Below are positions 43,901 through 51,740 of a DNA stretch of 64,000 nt, in pieces. The notes under the pieces were generated by a model. That model had not been told where the DNA came from. It searched no databases and saw nothing but the letters and a program-made list of their open reading frames with translations. The position numbers and the translations under genes are program-made. The number at the start of each line of letters is the position of its first letter. Position 1 is the stretch's first letter. This DNA is from Janthinobacterium lividum (GTDB lineage Bacteria; Pseudomonadota; Gammaproteobacteria; Burkholderiales; Burkholderiaceae_D). The stretch lies in the NCBI RefSeq assembly GCF_034424625.1, contig NZ_CP139976.1:4960001-5024000 (forward strand), in the 5' to 3' direction.

Positions 43901-45839
43901 GTTCGGCGTTTGTCAGGCGCAGGCCGCTGCCGGGCTTGTCACCCAGCGCGATCTGCCGTCCCGCGCTGAACGCTTGCAGGGTTACCCCGGCATTGCCGGC
44001 GGCGCCGCCCACATTGATGGCGCTGTTGATGCTGATGTTGTCCGCCTCCAGCAGCACCGTCTGACCGGTGACGCCACTGCCCAGCAGCTGATCGCCGCTG
44101 CCCGTCAGGTCGATGGATCCACCGGCGACATTCGCGCGCAAGGTCAAATTGCCGTTGCCGACATTCACGGAGCCGACGCCGAAAGTGACGCCGGCGCCGG
44201 ACAACCGTACATCGCCATTGCCGCTGCCGAGCGCCGCGTTCAGATTCACATTCGAGCCGGCGCCATAGGCCATGCCAGCGGCCGCATCATTGGCCGACAG
44301 CGTGATATGGCCGCCATTGGTGGTGATGGGCGCATTGACATTGATGATCTCGCCCGCCTGCGCCGTCAAGCTCACGCCTTGCTGCGCGATGTTGATGGCG
44401 CTGTTGAAATTGATGCGGTGCAGGGCCTGCAGCGTGACGTTGCTGCTGGCGCCGGAAATGAGGTCGGCGCCGATGCTGGCGTTGCCGGTGGCCGGAGAGT
44501 CGGCGAATTGATCGAAGGAACTCAACTGCCCGCCCGAACCGGCGACCACGGTGATATCGTAAGGATCGAGCAGCCAGTTGCCCCGCTTGCCATGCGCCGC
44601 GCTCGTATTGACGCGGATGCCATCGACGGCCAGGTAATGGCCGGATGTTTCCACGAAGCCCCCGTCGCCGCCCTGCGCGCCGCCGCGCGCGGAAATGCTG
44701 CCGTGTACCTGGGCAGATTCATTGCCCCAGGCGATGACCTTGCCGCCGTTGCCGCCATGGACGGCATCGGCATTGACGCTGGCGTCCTTGCCGACGAGCA
44801 CCTGCCGCGCATTCTGCACGGCCGCGTTCTTGCCCTGGTAGTCGCCGCCCAGCAAGACCGTGCCGCCGCCCGTGGCGCCGCTGGCGTCGATTGCCGCATT
44901 GCCCAGCAAACCCACCTGCTCGCCCAGCACCTGGATGTCTCCCCCCTTGCCCACCGCGCCAGTGGCGCTGGTGACGCTGCCCGCCTCGAGCAACGCCTTG
45001 CCGCTGGCCTTGAGCACGATCCTGCCATTCTCGCCGACGACGGCGCTGTTGGCGTTGAGCACGCCGCGCTGGCTGACCAGCGCGCCGGCCATGCCGATGC
45101 TGCCGCCCTGGGCGATGATCTGGCCCAGGTTCAGGGCCTGATCCGCTGGTGCCGAGACCAGCACGCGCAATTGCGGATTGCCGGGCTCGGCCAGCTGCAC
45201 GCTGCGTCCGGCCGCCAGGATCACTTCGCCATTTGGCGCCGTGATGATGCCCGTGTTTTCCACGTTCGGCGCGATCAGCAGCACTTGCCCGCCCTTGCCC
45301 GCCTGGATCAGGCCCGCATTGCTGACACCGCCGGCCACGCCGCCGGCCGTGAACTGGCGCTTGCCGGCCAGGAAATCCTCGTTCGTCATGCCCAGGCTGG
45401 ACGCCACCAGCCCGTTCACGTCCACTTTCGCTCCCTGGCCAAAGACGATGCCGTTCGGGTTGATCAGGAAGACCTTGCCGTTCGATTCGAGCGCGCCCAG
45501 GATCTTGCTGGGGTCTTGTCCCGTGATGCGGTTGAGTACGGTGCTATTGCCGTTCTGCTGGATGAAACGCGTGATTTCGCCCGCATGGATGGAAAAGCTC
45601 TGCCAGTTGATGATGGTGTTGGGCGTGTTCGTGATCGAGAAGATGTTGCCCTGCTGGTTGAACGTCGCCTGTCCGTTGACCACCTGCGGCAAGGCGGGGT
45701 TGGCCTGCGCCGCGCCGAAACAGCCGGCCAGCAGCAGCGCCAGCGCCGTGCGGCGCAGGGGCAGCGCAAAGGGTGACGAAAAGGATGGCGTCAGGATGAA
45801 AACGGAGGCGTGCTGGACATGGTTGTGCATGGTGTTCAT
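37938..45839 (-). CDS. TpsA filamentous haemagglutinin-like exoprotein with GLUG and MBG/YDG repeats
   Basis: About 2633 residues; the ATG at 45839 is chosen, with an alternative at 45830. A long N-terminal signal region (to about residue 56) precedes the TPS secretion domain: VVNGQATFNQQGNIFSITNT and the NPNG motif in INPNGIVFGQGAKVDVNG. Low-complexity beta-helix repeats follow, then GLUG motifs (IGGLVGLNGGSIDDAYASGA), then a block of MBG/YDG domains each marked by YDGT and DAGNY. The C-terminus has no anchor. The partner TpsB exports it to the cell surface, where such proteins act in adhesion or competition. No toxin domain seen. Confidence 0.88.
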   Translation of the reverse strand: MNTMHNHVQHASVFILTPSFSSPFALPLRRTALALLLAGCFGAAQANPALPQVVNGQATFNQQGNIFSITNTPNTIINWQSFSIHAGEITRFIQQNGNSTVLNRITGQDPSKILGALESNGKVFLINPNGIVFGQGAKVDVNGLVASSLGMTNEDFLAGKRQFTAGGVAGGVSNAGLIQAGKGGQVLLIAPNVENTGIITAPNGEVILAAGRSVQLAEPGNPQLRVLVSAPADQALNLGQIIAQGGSIGMAGALVSQRGVLNANSAVVGENGRIVLKASGKALLEAGSVTSATGAVGKGGDIQVLGEQVGLLGNAAIDASGATGGGTVLLGGDYQGKNAAVQNARQVLVGKDASVNADAVHGGNGGKVIAWGNESAQVHGSISARGGAQGGDGGFVETSGHYLAVDGIRVNTSAAHGKRGNWLLDPYDITVVAGSGGQLSSFDQFADSPATGNASIGADLISGASSNVTLQALHRINFNSAINIAQQGVSLTAQAGEIINVNAPITTNGGHITLSANDAAAGMAYGAGSNVNLNAALGSGNGDVRLSGAGVTFGVGSVNVGNGNLTLRANVAGGSIDLTGSGDQLLGSGVTGQTVLLEADNISINSAINVGGAAGNAGVTLQAFSAGRQIALGDKPGSGLRLTNAELNRIAAGSVHIGSAAGGDLTVEQAIDLATVAAGGGVKNLVLESGGNVLVSNTLALRQDGSSLTATAGGLLSLASGGGLSAGAVNLVADNMSLGGGAQSIAATAGGTVSLNRRSSVGAITLGTGAADNAGSLGLSEAELKTISAGTVQVGGDSFAGVVNLVGAMDLASQGELNQLVLRTGGNINLNGPLNVAKGLTLASGGNISASGAVSVGGNFLLDGGQWVQNSASLPAFSARGFSIAQGSFLRAAGGDGGSSSPYLIADIHGLQGIGSLGLGNSYRLAGNIDASGTANWNDGQGFVPIAGSGSGFSGVFDGAGFTLSNLKIDRSLASGSAAGLFGTVQGGTLRNLTLSGGSVTGTANVGALAGEVVSGNIDGVNSSMAVSGQRNVGGLVGSNGGAITLSASSGAVTGINADGGGAIGGLAGLNASGASITTSYATGVVTGAREMIGGLVGNNQGALSQSYATGNVTGARSIGGLVGLNGGSIDDAYASGAVGRAGVADPILAWENMGGLVGESTGSVSHVFSSGAVTGSGYAAVGAVAGRVSSGSSFSYGFFNYETSLVLMDGGGSSGRSTAQMKQQGMFNDYNFSSVWRIYDGYTTPMLKAFLKPLQVNLSGNAAGKVYDGQLAAFLGSIGYVGLIDGDTGVNGSLGYGSNARNVGSYAATGLWSTKYDISLGGTTTFAITPRALTVSIGGNGKIYDGTLGYDGANFVLGNVVAGDNISISGSAAFLDKNAGNGKAVHASGLALGGNELGNYSLAATTADGTADISARVLNYGVTGAQSRIYDGTLQAGLNGYFEGLLTGDQVSMTGLQGSFRDKHVGTGKVVDYQVATGQLTGADAGNYVLNGNAGSTTADITARVLNYGVTGAQSRVYDGTLQAALNGYFEGLVTGDQVSMAGLQGSFRDKHVGTGKVVDYQVATGQLTGSDAGNYVLNGNAGSTTADITARVLNYGVTGAQSRVYDGTLQAGLNGYFEGLVTGDQVSMAGLQGSFRDKHVGTGKVVDYQVATGQLTGADAGNYVLNGNAGSTTADITARTLNVSFNGINKTYDGTTGAQVHFGDDRIQGDALTVAGNAAFGNRNAGTGKAVNVTDVALSGGDAGNYVLGSNAGSTTADIAARTLNVSFNGVNKTYDGTTGAQVNFGDDRIQGDALTVAGNAAFGNRNAGTGKAVNVTDVALSGGDAGNYVLGSNAGSTTADIAARTLNVSFNGVNKTYDGTTGAQVHFGDDRIQGDALTVAGNAAFGNKNAGASKAVNVTDVALSGGDAGNYVLDSNAGSTTADIAARTLNVSFNGVNKTYDGTTGAQVHFGDDRIQGDALSVSGSAAFGNRNAGAGKAVNVTDVALSGGDAGNYVLSSNAGSTTADIAARALNLSGVVGSKVYDGTTGAQLSLGDDRVAGDSLTASAVASFADKNVGAAKAVQLSGAALTGADAGNYFIVLPTGLLASITPASLTLASLSAAGKVYDGTTSAAVSASANGVLGQDVVSVVGGSGSFADKNAGTGKLVTASGFRLAGADAGNYTLETTGGTAQASIAQKQLSTWVGSGSGLWSDAANWDGGVVPEGANVLAVDFSNSKGIVTYSAAAGSTILKNLNSATGLLLTGGSLTLGESALDLSVLSGLAGLEINGGSLLLNGSLSAERYAQGGGMLSGKGNLLVANSFSQAAGAIRLAGQLAITQAAGNLRFASLAANEVKLSALNGAIGQDGALLASSLAAQARDGIVLGNAGNQVGSFTASNSAGGGIALNNTSAPGTLTLGTLTTGAGNIAIDNTGGVAAGNINAHGGNVSVTAHSPVTVNGKIEGNDIALNASTDVLLGDGAQLAAARNVSLTAGRDIHVGGNAQIVSGGNFAASAEGHVRFADTASVALPAASSMSMLAKTGSITGDSGVRINRQRSGVILLAPNGTVSMADAIFLPATTIDKPVIDAATSAAIDDALRIIKQADRANDTLASTPPAKLDDKKPDSKDVADATDKPTGYKFDDPTKKMYCN
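39802..40797 (-). repeat. Four tandem 249-bp repeats inside the TpsA gene
   Basis: The sequence repeats with an exact 249-bp period (83 residues per unit). The common block CGCGCCGCGA recurs at 39802, 40051 and 40300, and its equivalents are at 40549 and 40798. Each unit encodes an MBG/YDG domain beginning LNVSFNGVNKTYDGTTG. The copies differ at only a few bases, which implies recent expansion or gene conversion. A fifth, diverged unit lies just downstream in the protein. Confidence 0.9.
40798..41589 (-). repeat. Three tandem 264-bp repeats inside the TpsA gene
   Basis: A second repeat family with a 264-bp period (88 residues). The GCGTGCCGTA block occurs at 41061 and 41325, with edges near 40798 and 41589. 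Each unit encodes LNYGVTGAQSRVYDGTLQAG onward and ends NAGSTTADITAR. It adjoins the 249-bp array directly. The copies are again nearly identical. Confidence 0.9.
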
Positions 45840-45846
45840 CCTGATA

Positions 45847-47457
45847 CTAGTAGGCCAAGGCGAGGCGGAAATGCAGGCGGTTGGCGCCCCGCTGTCCCGT
45901 GTCGCCGCCATTGACGACATGAGCGTAATCGAGTTGCAGATTGGCATAGCGGCTCAGCAGTAAACGCAGGCCGAGGCCGCCGCTGCTGATGCCTTGCGAC
46001 GCGCTTTCGCCGGGCAGCCCATGGTTGCGGCGCAGCCATGCCGTGTCATAGAACGCCAGTGCGCGGCATTGGTAGCCGAGTGCCTGGCCGCACCAGTTCG
46101 GCGTATACAGTTCCAGGTTCAGGTTGACGCCCGAATCATTCGATACCTCGCGCTCGGCAAAGCCGCGCACGGACGCGGCGCCACCGGCGCCGAACTGCTC
46201 GCCCGGCACCAAGGCGTCGGGCGTGACTTGCGCGTTGACGAGCGCGCGCCATTGCCAGTCGCCGGCCAGCACGCGCCCCGAACTGGCGCTCAGGCGCAGG
46301 GTGTTGTAGGCCGCCTTGGCATGCGCGCGCACCCGGTCGAAATCGGCTTGCGCGCCATGCTTGCCGCCAGGGATATTGTGCGCGAAGGTAACCGCCACGC
46401 TGGTCTCGCCCGTGGGCAAGGTCCAGCTGCCGATGTAGCTGACGCTGAGCGGATGCACGGTGACGTCGGCGCCCAGCTCCATGCCGAACAGCTGCACGCT
46501 GTTGCGGTAAGCCTTGTAATCGACGCCGTACACGAGCTTGGGTTCGAAGTCGCCGCTGCGGGCAAAGTTCTGGTTGTAGCGGATGCCGGCCATGCTGCCC
46601 TGGCCGCTGACGGCCAGGTCGAAGATGCCGGCCGAGACGCTGCCCGAATCGACGTTCGAATAGCTGGCGAAGAAATCCATCGAGTCGCCCAGCGCATACA
46701 GCGGCAGGTGGTAGCCGGCGCCATACACGCCCACCTTGTCCGGCTTTTCCAGGCTGCTCGTGTATTGCAGGCTGGCGACATGGTCGCGGCCGAACAGGTT
46801 GGCATGCTGCAGCACCACGCCCACGTGCGTCTTGCCCGTTTGCGCATTGCCCGTATTGTCGACGTTGAGCATGGCTTTCCAGGGCTTTTCATCGGCCACC
46901 GTGACGATGGCGTCGATGGCGCCCGCCGGCTCGTCCGCTTGCAGGCGCACTTCGATCTTGCGCGCCGGGTTTTCATTGGCCAGCTTCAGGCTTTGCGACA
47001 GGGCCGGCACGTTCGGCGTCTCGCCTTCGCGCAGGGAAGGCAGGGCGCGCCGCACGTTGGCCTCGTCGACATGCGCGTTGCCGCTGATGGCGAGCTTGCC
47101 CAGCGGCGTTTGCAGCACGCTCAGGCGCACCACGCCCCGTTCCAGTTCCTGCTCGGGCAATTGCACCTGCACGGCGCTGTAACCGCGCTCGCGGTAGGCC
47201 GCTTCCAGCGCCTCGACGGCGCGGGCGATGTCGGAAAAATCGCGCTGCGCGCCCGTGTAAGGTGCCAGCAAGGCTTGCACCTGCGCGGACGTGAGCAGGG
47301 TATTGCCCTGGACATCGAAGCGGCGGATCTCGAAGCGCGGCACGCCGTCTTCCTGCATCGCAGGAGCAACTTCATCCATGGGAACGGCAGCGCCGGCGGC
47401 GCCGACGGCGAACAGCAGCGCGGAACCCGCAAGCAGGTGCACCAAACGATATGTCAT
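45847..47457 (-). CDS. TpsB two-partner secretion transporter (ShlB/FhaC/HecB family)
   Basis: 536 residues. A signal peptide of about 24 residues; POTRA domains at about 40-190 (FDVQGNTLLTSAQVQALLAP, then GVVRLSVLQTPLGKLAISGN). A 16-strand barrel follows with the family signature region near VRGFAEREVSNDSGVNLNLE. The final residues LALAY end in an aromatic, the outer-membrane targeting signal. It exports the TpsA protein, whose gene starts 7 bases after its stop. The 210-bp upstream gap holds a 16-bp palindrome and presumably the operon promoter. Confidence 0.93.
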   Translation of the reverse strand: MTYRLVHLLAGSALLFAVGAAGAAVPMDEVAPAMQEDGVPRFEIRRFDVQGNTLLTSAQVQALLAPYTGAQRDFSDIARAVEALEAAYRERGYSAVQVQLPEQELERGVVRLSVLQTPLGKLAISGNAHVDEANVRRALPSLREGETPNVPALSQSLKLANENPARKIEVRLQADEPAGAIDAIVTVADEKPWKAMLNVDNTGNAQTGKTHVGVVLQHANLFGRDHVASLQYTSSLEKPDKVGVYGAGYHLPLYALGDSMDFFASYSNVDSGSVSAGIFDLAVSGQGSMAGIRYNQNFARSGDFEPKLVYGVDYKAYRNSVQLFGMELGADVTVHPLSVSYIGSWTLPTGETSVAVTFAHNIPGGKHGAQADFDRVRAHAKAAYNTLRLSASSGRVLAGDWQWRALVNAQVTPDALVPGEQFGAGGAASVRGFAEREVSNDSGVNLNLELYTPNWCGQALGYQCRALAFYDTAWLRRNHGLPGESASQGISSGGLGLRLLLSRYANLQLDYAHVVNGGDTGQRGANRLHFRLALAY

Positions 47458-47557
47458 GTGAAGGATTTCTTGTGTAACAGGACAAGCGCGCGGCCCGCAG
47501 GCGCCAGCATGTCCGGCAATGGATTGAAGACAAATTTTAGACGGCTTTTAGTTTCCA

Positions 47558-47573
47558 GTCAGAAATTTCTAAC
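47558..47573. promoter_or_regulatory. 16-bp palindrome upstream of the TPS operon
   Basis: GTCAGAAATTTCTAAC is self-complementary except at one position pair. It lies about 100 bases upstream of the TpsB start in an AT-rich stretch and could be an operator of an unidentified regulator. Confidence 0.3.
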
Positions 47574-47624
47574 ATTTCTCCCTGATTTTTATCGCAGCGC
47601 AACAAACCGTGCGCCGGCGAGGAT

Positions 47625-47666
47625 GAAAAATGCCGCCATCGCTTGCATTTTCGGGCGCGATGGCGG
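47625..47666 (-). terminator. Rho-independent terminator of the cyclase gene
   Basis: A perfect 10-bp stem (CCGCCATCGC with its complement) around a 14-base loop, followed on the minus strand by CATTTTT, immediately after the cyclase stop. Confidence 0.75.
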
Positions 47667-47667
47667 G

Positions 47668-49923
47668 CTATTTGCTATGCAATGCTGTCACGCCATCCCA
47701 GTCGGCGGGCGGCGGCGCGTTGCGGTACTGCTCCAGGCGCGCCGCGTACAGCCGGTACAGGCCGTCATCGGGAAAGTCCGCCTGCAAGCGGACCAGCTGC
47801 GCACCAGCCTGCTCCCAGTCGCGCGCGCGCAGACTGGCCAGCACCGCATGCCAGCGTTCCAGCTGCGCCAGCTCCGCTTTGCCGGCGTCGGCCAGCAGGC
47901 CGCGCGGCTCGAAGATGGCCACCGCTTCCTGCTTGCCCAGCACGCGTATGCGATCGAGCTCGCGGTACAGGAAATCCGGGGCGGCGGCGCGCGTGGCCTC
48001 GCCCACCACGATGCCCACGCCATACAGCTTGCTGGCGCCTTCCAGGCGCGCGGCCAGGTTGACGCTGTCGCCCATCACGGTATAGGCGCGGCGGATGCGC
48101 GAGCCCATGTCGCCCACATGCATGGAACCCGTATTGATGCCGATGCCGATGTGCAGCGCCGGCCAGCCGCGCGCACAAAACTGCCGGTTCAGCCGCGCCG
48201 CGCTGCCCTGCATCAGCAAGGCGCTGGCCACGGCCCGGCGGGCGTGGTCGGCGAAGGCGACGGGCGCGCCCCAGAACGCCATCACGGCGTCGCCGATGTA
48301 TTTGTCCAGGGTGCCGCCATGGCTGTCGCGGATATCTTCCGACATGGCAGTCAGGTACTCATTGATGTATTCGCGCAGCGCGGCCGGCGCCAGCTGCTCG
48401 GAAATGGCCGTGAAACCGCGCACGTCGGCAAACAGCACCGTCAGTTCGCGGTTCTCGCCCTCCATGGTATAGCGCTGCGGATCGTCAGCCATCTCGGCCA
48501 CCAGCTCGGGCGCCACATATTCGCCGAAGCGCGCCACCAGCGCGCGTCCCTTGCGCACCTCGAAAAAATAGCCCCACGCCAGGTTGGCGATGAACAGTGC
48601 AAGGATCAGCAGCAGCAGCACGGCGCCGCCCAGCACCAGATCGTGCGCGGCGTACAGGTATAGGTTGATGCCGATGGCCACCGCCAGCGCGCCCACGGTG
48701 GCCAGCATCACGCCGGCCGGCGGCAGCACTGCCAGGGCGCCCGCCAGCAGCAGGCCACACAGCACGATCTGCACCAGTTCCAATGCCAGCGCATAGTCGG
48801 GCCGCGCCTTGAAGCGCCCGTCGAGCATGGACTTGATCAGGTTGGCGTGCACCTCCACCCCCGGATACTCGGCATTCACGGGCGTGGCGCGGATATCGTT
48901 CAAGCCGGGCGCCGTGGTGCCCACCAGCACGATGGCGCCCTTCAGCAGCGCGGGCGGCACCGTGCCGGCCAGCACGTCGGACGCCGAGACGTAGCGGAAG
49001 GCGCCGCCGTCGGGGCCGCCCGTGCCGCGGTACTGCACCGTGGTGGTCAAGGCTTCGCCCACGGGAATCGCCATCGCGCCGCGCGGGGTGAACAGCATGA
49101 GGTGTTCGAGTCCGCCGTTGGCCAGTTCGCGCGCCGACAGGGTGTCGGCCGTGCCCGTGAAGCGGGGAGCGATGGCGCGCGCCTGCAGGTAGACGGCGAC
49201 GGTGGCCAGCGACAGCGAAGGATAATAGCCGTCGCCGATGCGCTGCAACAGGGTCGAGGAACGCACCACGCCATCGGCGTCGGTCAGGGCCGTGAAGATG
49301 CCCGCGCCTTGCGCGGCCGCCTGCAGGGGCGCGATATTGGCTTCGTAGCCGCGCGCCACGTAGGCCGTGACGCTGCGCCCGTTCAAATCGGCCACGGTGA
49401 AGGCCGGCTTGGGCAGCACGCCCTTCCTTTGCTGCTCCGAGACGCTGTAGCCGAGCACCACGGGCTGGCCGCGCATGGCCTCGGCAAACAGGCCATCGTA
49501 ATCCATGGCGGGGCGCAGCTTTTCCAGCTGCGCCGGCAAGCCGGCCACGCCCGCCAGTTCGCCATGCGCCAGGCCTTGCAGCACGGTGTAGCCGGAACTG
49601 GTGTCCGCTTCGGGAAACGCGATATCGAAGCCCAGCGCAGACACGCCGTAATGGCCGGTGAGCTGGCGTACCAGACGCGCCTGGATATCGCGGCTCCAGG
49701 GAAAACGGCCCACCCGGGCCAGGCTTTGCTCGTCGATGTCGACGATGACGATGCGGCGGTCGAGCTGCGGCTTTTCCGCGCGCATGCGCCAGTCGCCCAG
49801 CATGGCGTCCAGGCGCGCGATGTTGTCGTTGCCGGCCAGGCACAGCACGGCCGCCGCCAGCGTCAGCAGTATGCCCAGCAAGCAGCGCGCCCCATGCTTG
49901 CGCAAGGCCAGCGACGGCTTCAA
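47668..49923 (-). CDS. CHASE2-domain class III nucleotide cyclase
   Basis: 751 residues. One N-terminal membrane helix, a periplasmic CHASE2 sensor at about 45-340 (RIVIVDIDEQSLARVGRFPW, later VLVGTTAPGLNDIR), three more helices at about 365-445, then a class III cyclase domain at 500-680. That domain has metal Asps in LTVLFADVRGFT and DKYIGDAVMAFWG, substrate Lys in LDKYIGD, and MGDSVNLAARLEG. The Lys favours ATP and thus cAMP. It starts at a TTG that overlaps the upstream stop (TTGA). It is transcribed after the HD-GYP gene, linking cyclic nucleotides. Confidence 0.9.
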   Translation of the reverse strand: MKPSLALRKHGARCLLGILLTLAAAVLCLAGNDNIARLDAMLGDWRMRAEKPQLDRRIVIVDIDEQSLARVGRFPWSRDIQARLVRQLTGHYGVSALGFDIAFPEADTSSGYTVLQGLAHGELAGVAGLPAQLEKLRPAMDYDGLFAEAMRGQPVVLGYSVSEQQRKGVLPKPAFTVADLNGRSVTAYVARGYEANIAPLQAAAQGAGIFTALTDADGVVRSSTLLQRIGDGYYPSLSLATVAVYLQARAIAPRFTGTADTLSARELANGGLEHLMLFTPRGAMAIPVGEALTTTVQYRGTGGPDGGAFRYVSASDVLAGTVPPALLKGAIVLVGTTAPGLNDIRATPVNAEYPGVEVHANLIKSMLDGRFKARPDYALALELVQIVLCGLLLAGALAVLPPAGVMLATVGALAVAIGINLYLYAAHDLVLGGAVLLLLILALFIANLAWGYFFEVRKGRALVARFGEYVAPELVAEMADDPQRYTMEGENRELTVLFADVRGFTAISEQLAPAALREYINEYLTAMSEDIRDSHGGTLDKYIGDAVMAFWGAPVAFADHARRAVASALLMQGSAARLNRQFCARGWPALHIGIGINTGSMHVGDMGSRIRRAYTVMGDSVNLAARLEGASKLYGVGIVVGEATRAAAPDFLYRELDRIRVLGKQEAVAIFEPRGLLADAGKAELAQLERWHAVLASLRARDWEQAGAQLVRLQADFPDDGLYRLYAARLEQYRNAPPPADWDGVTALHSK

Positions 49924-51542
49924 GGGGTATAGCCTGGAATGGCCGCCTCGTCGACGGCATCGATCTGGCTCGGATGCATGTGCTTTTCAGCGAAGGTCAG
50001 ATAGACTTTGCTGCGGATGAAGACGTCGAACAGCTCCGGGTCGATATGCCCGTTCAGGCTGAAATTGCCGAGGATGCGCAGGGATTCGGACAGCGCCTTG
50101 CCCTTCTTGTAGGGCCGGTCGCGCGCCGTCAGAGCCTCGAAAATATCGGCGATGGCCATCAGCCGCGCCGGCACCGACATCTGCTCTTTCGTCAGCCCGC
50201 GCGGATAACCCTTGCCATCCATGCGCTCGTGGTGGCCGCCCGCATACTCGGGCACCTTTTGCAGGTGCTTGGGCCACGGCAGCGCTTCGAGCATGCGGAT
50301 CGACACGCTGATATGGTTGTTGACGATGGCCCGCTCGGCCGCCGTCAGGGTGCCGGCGCGGATGGTCAGGTTTTCCGTCTCGTCGGCGTCCAGAAAATCG
50401 CGCAGTTCGCCATCGGCCGCGCGCCAGCGGCGCCTGGCGATCTGCCGCACGCGCTCCTGGTCCGCCTGCGCCATGCTCTCGCCGCCGACGTTCACCCTGC
50501 GGATGAAGTCGCGCTCTTCGCGCAGCGCGGCCTGCTCCTGCGCCAGCGCGCGGGCAATGGCATCTTTCTGCTGCGGCTGCGCCGCCTGCTGGCGCAGGGC
50601 CGCGATCTCGGCGTCGCGCAGCAGCACTTCGTAGCGCGTATCGATCAGGGCGATGCGGTCAAAAATGGTTTCCAGCTTGGTCGCCTTGTCGACCACGTGC
50701 ACGGGCGTGGTGATCTTGCCGCAATCGTGCAGCAGGCCGGCCAGCCACAGCTGCTTGCGCTCATTGTCGCTGAGCCGGAAATCGGCCAGCGGCCCGGTGT
50801 CCGTCGCATGCGCGGCGTCCGCCAGCAGCATCGTCAGCTCGGGCACGAACTGGCAGTGGCGCCCCGTGTACGGCGACTTTTCATCGATGCCGATATTGAT
50901 CAGGGTAACCAGCGATTCAAGCAACTCTTCCAGCTGCGAGATGAGCAGTTGATTCGTCAGCGCCACGCCAGCCTGCGCGGCCAGCGCCTCGATGAAGCGC
51001 TGGTCGGTGGAGGAAAAGGCGCGCACCTGCCCCGTTTCCCCATCCTTGGCATTGACCAGCTGCAGCACGCCGATCAAGTCGCCCTCGTGGTCGCTCATGG
51101 GCACCGTCAGGATCGATTGCGTGTGGTAGCCGTGGTGGCGGTCGAACTCGCGCATGCCGGAAAAATTGAAGCCCTCGTCGCGGTAGACGTCGGCGATATT
51201 CACACTGCGGCGCAGGTTCGCCGCATACGCGGCCACCGATGCCAGATTCGGCTGGCCGGCAGCGTCGAACAGGGGCACGCCAGGCAAGCCCATGTCCGCC
51301 CCCTGCGCGATGCCCAGGCTGTCGTTGACGCTGATGTCGAACGCCAGCTGGCGGCCCTCGGCCATGGGCCGGTACAGGGTGGCGCCATCGGCGCCGCTCA
51401 TGCTTTTTGCCAGCAGCACGATGCGCTGCAACAGCGCGCCGATATCGTGCCCCTCGCCGCCCAGGCCATGGCCGAGCGCGACACTGAGTTCGGTCAATTG
51501 CTCCAGTCTGTGGGCGATTTTCTCAGGATGCAGCTGAGGCAT
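49920..51542 (-). CDS. GAF and HD-GYP domain phosphohydrolase (probable c-di-GMP phosphodiesterase)
   Basis: 540 residues from the ATG at 51542; an in-frame TTG at 51590 is an alternative. A GAF sensor domain at about 25-190 (LLAKSMSGADGATLYRPM, ILTVPMSDHEGDLIGVL) is followed by an HD-GYP domain: LAGLLHDCGKITTPVHV with the HD pair, a coiled stretch rich in Gln/Ala, then GGHHERMDGKGYPRGL with the GYP signature. It probably hydrolyses cyclic di-GMP in the cytosol. The last codons overlap the cyclase start by 4 bases, so the two are translated together. Confidence 0.88.
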   Translation of the reverse strand: MPQLHPEKIAHRLEQLTELSVALGHGLGGEGHDIGALLQRIVLLAKSMSGADGATLYRPMAEGRQLAFDISVNDSLGIAQGADMGLPGVPLFDAAGQPNLASVAAYAANLRRSVNIADVYRDEGFNFSGMREFDRHHGYHTQSILTVPMSDHEGDLIGVLQLVNAKDGETGQVRAFSSTDQRFIEALAAQAGVALTNQLLISQLEELLESLVTLINIGIDEKSPYTGRHCQFVPELTMLLADAAHATDTGPLADFRLSDNERKQLWLAGLLHDCGKITTPVHVVDKATKLETIFDRIALIDTRYEVLLRDAEIAALRQQAAQPQQKDAIARALAQEQAALREERDFIRRVNVGGESMAQADQERVRQIARRRWRAADGELRDFLDADETENLTIRAGTLTAAERAIVNNHISVSIRMLEALPWPKHLQKVPEYAGGHHERMDGKGYPRGLTKEQMSVPARLMAIADIFEALTARDRPYKKGKALSESLRILGNFSLNGHIDPELFDVFIRSKVYLTFAEKHMHPSQIDAVDEAAIPGYTP

Positions 51543-51740
51543 GTTGGCGGCAATCAGGTAATGGGCAAGCAAAAAAGGGGAAGTCGGCAAGCGCCAGTGT
51601 AACGGCCACCCTGCGCACTGTACATTACTTAGTTACAACAAAATGAAATAACTTTCCGTATCGCAACACGCATAAATGTTGCCGCCAATCTCATTAATTA
51701 GAATAGAATCAACAATAATTACACCGTAACAAGGTACTGA

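Noticed and set aside
39984..45776. A 1930-residue open frame on the plus strand opposite the TpsA gene
   Set aside because: It is the antisense of a repetitive GC-rich gene. It is rich in Arg, His and Ala, has no family motif, and the minus-strand frame has clear domains and a secretion partner.
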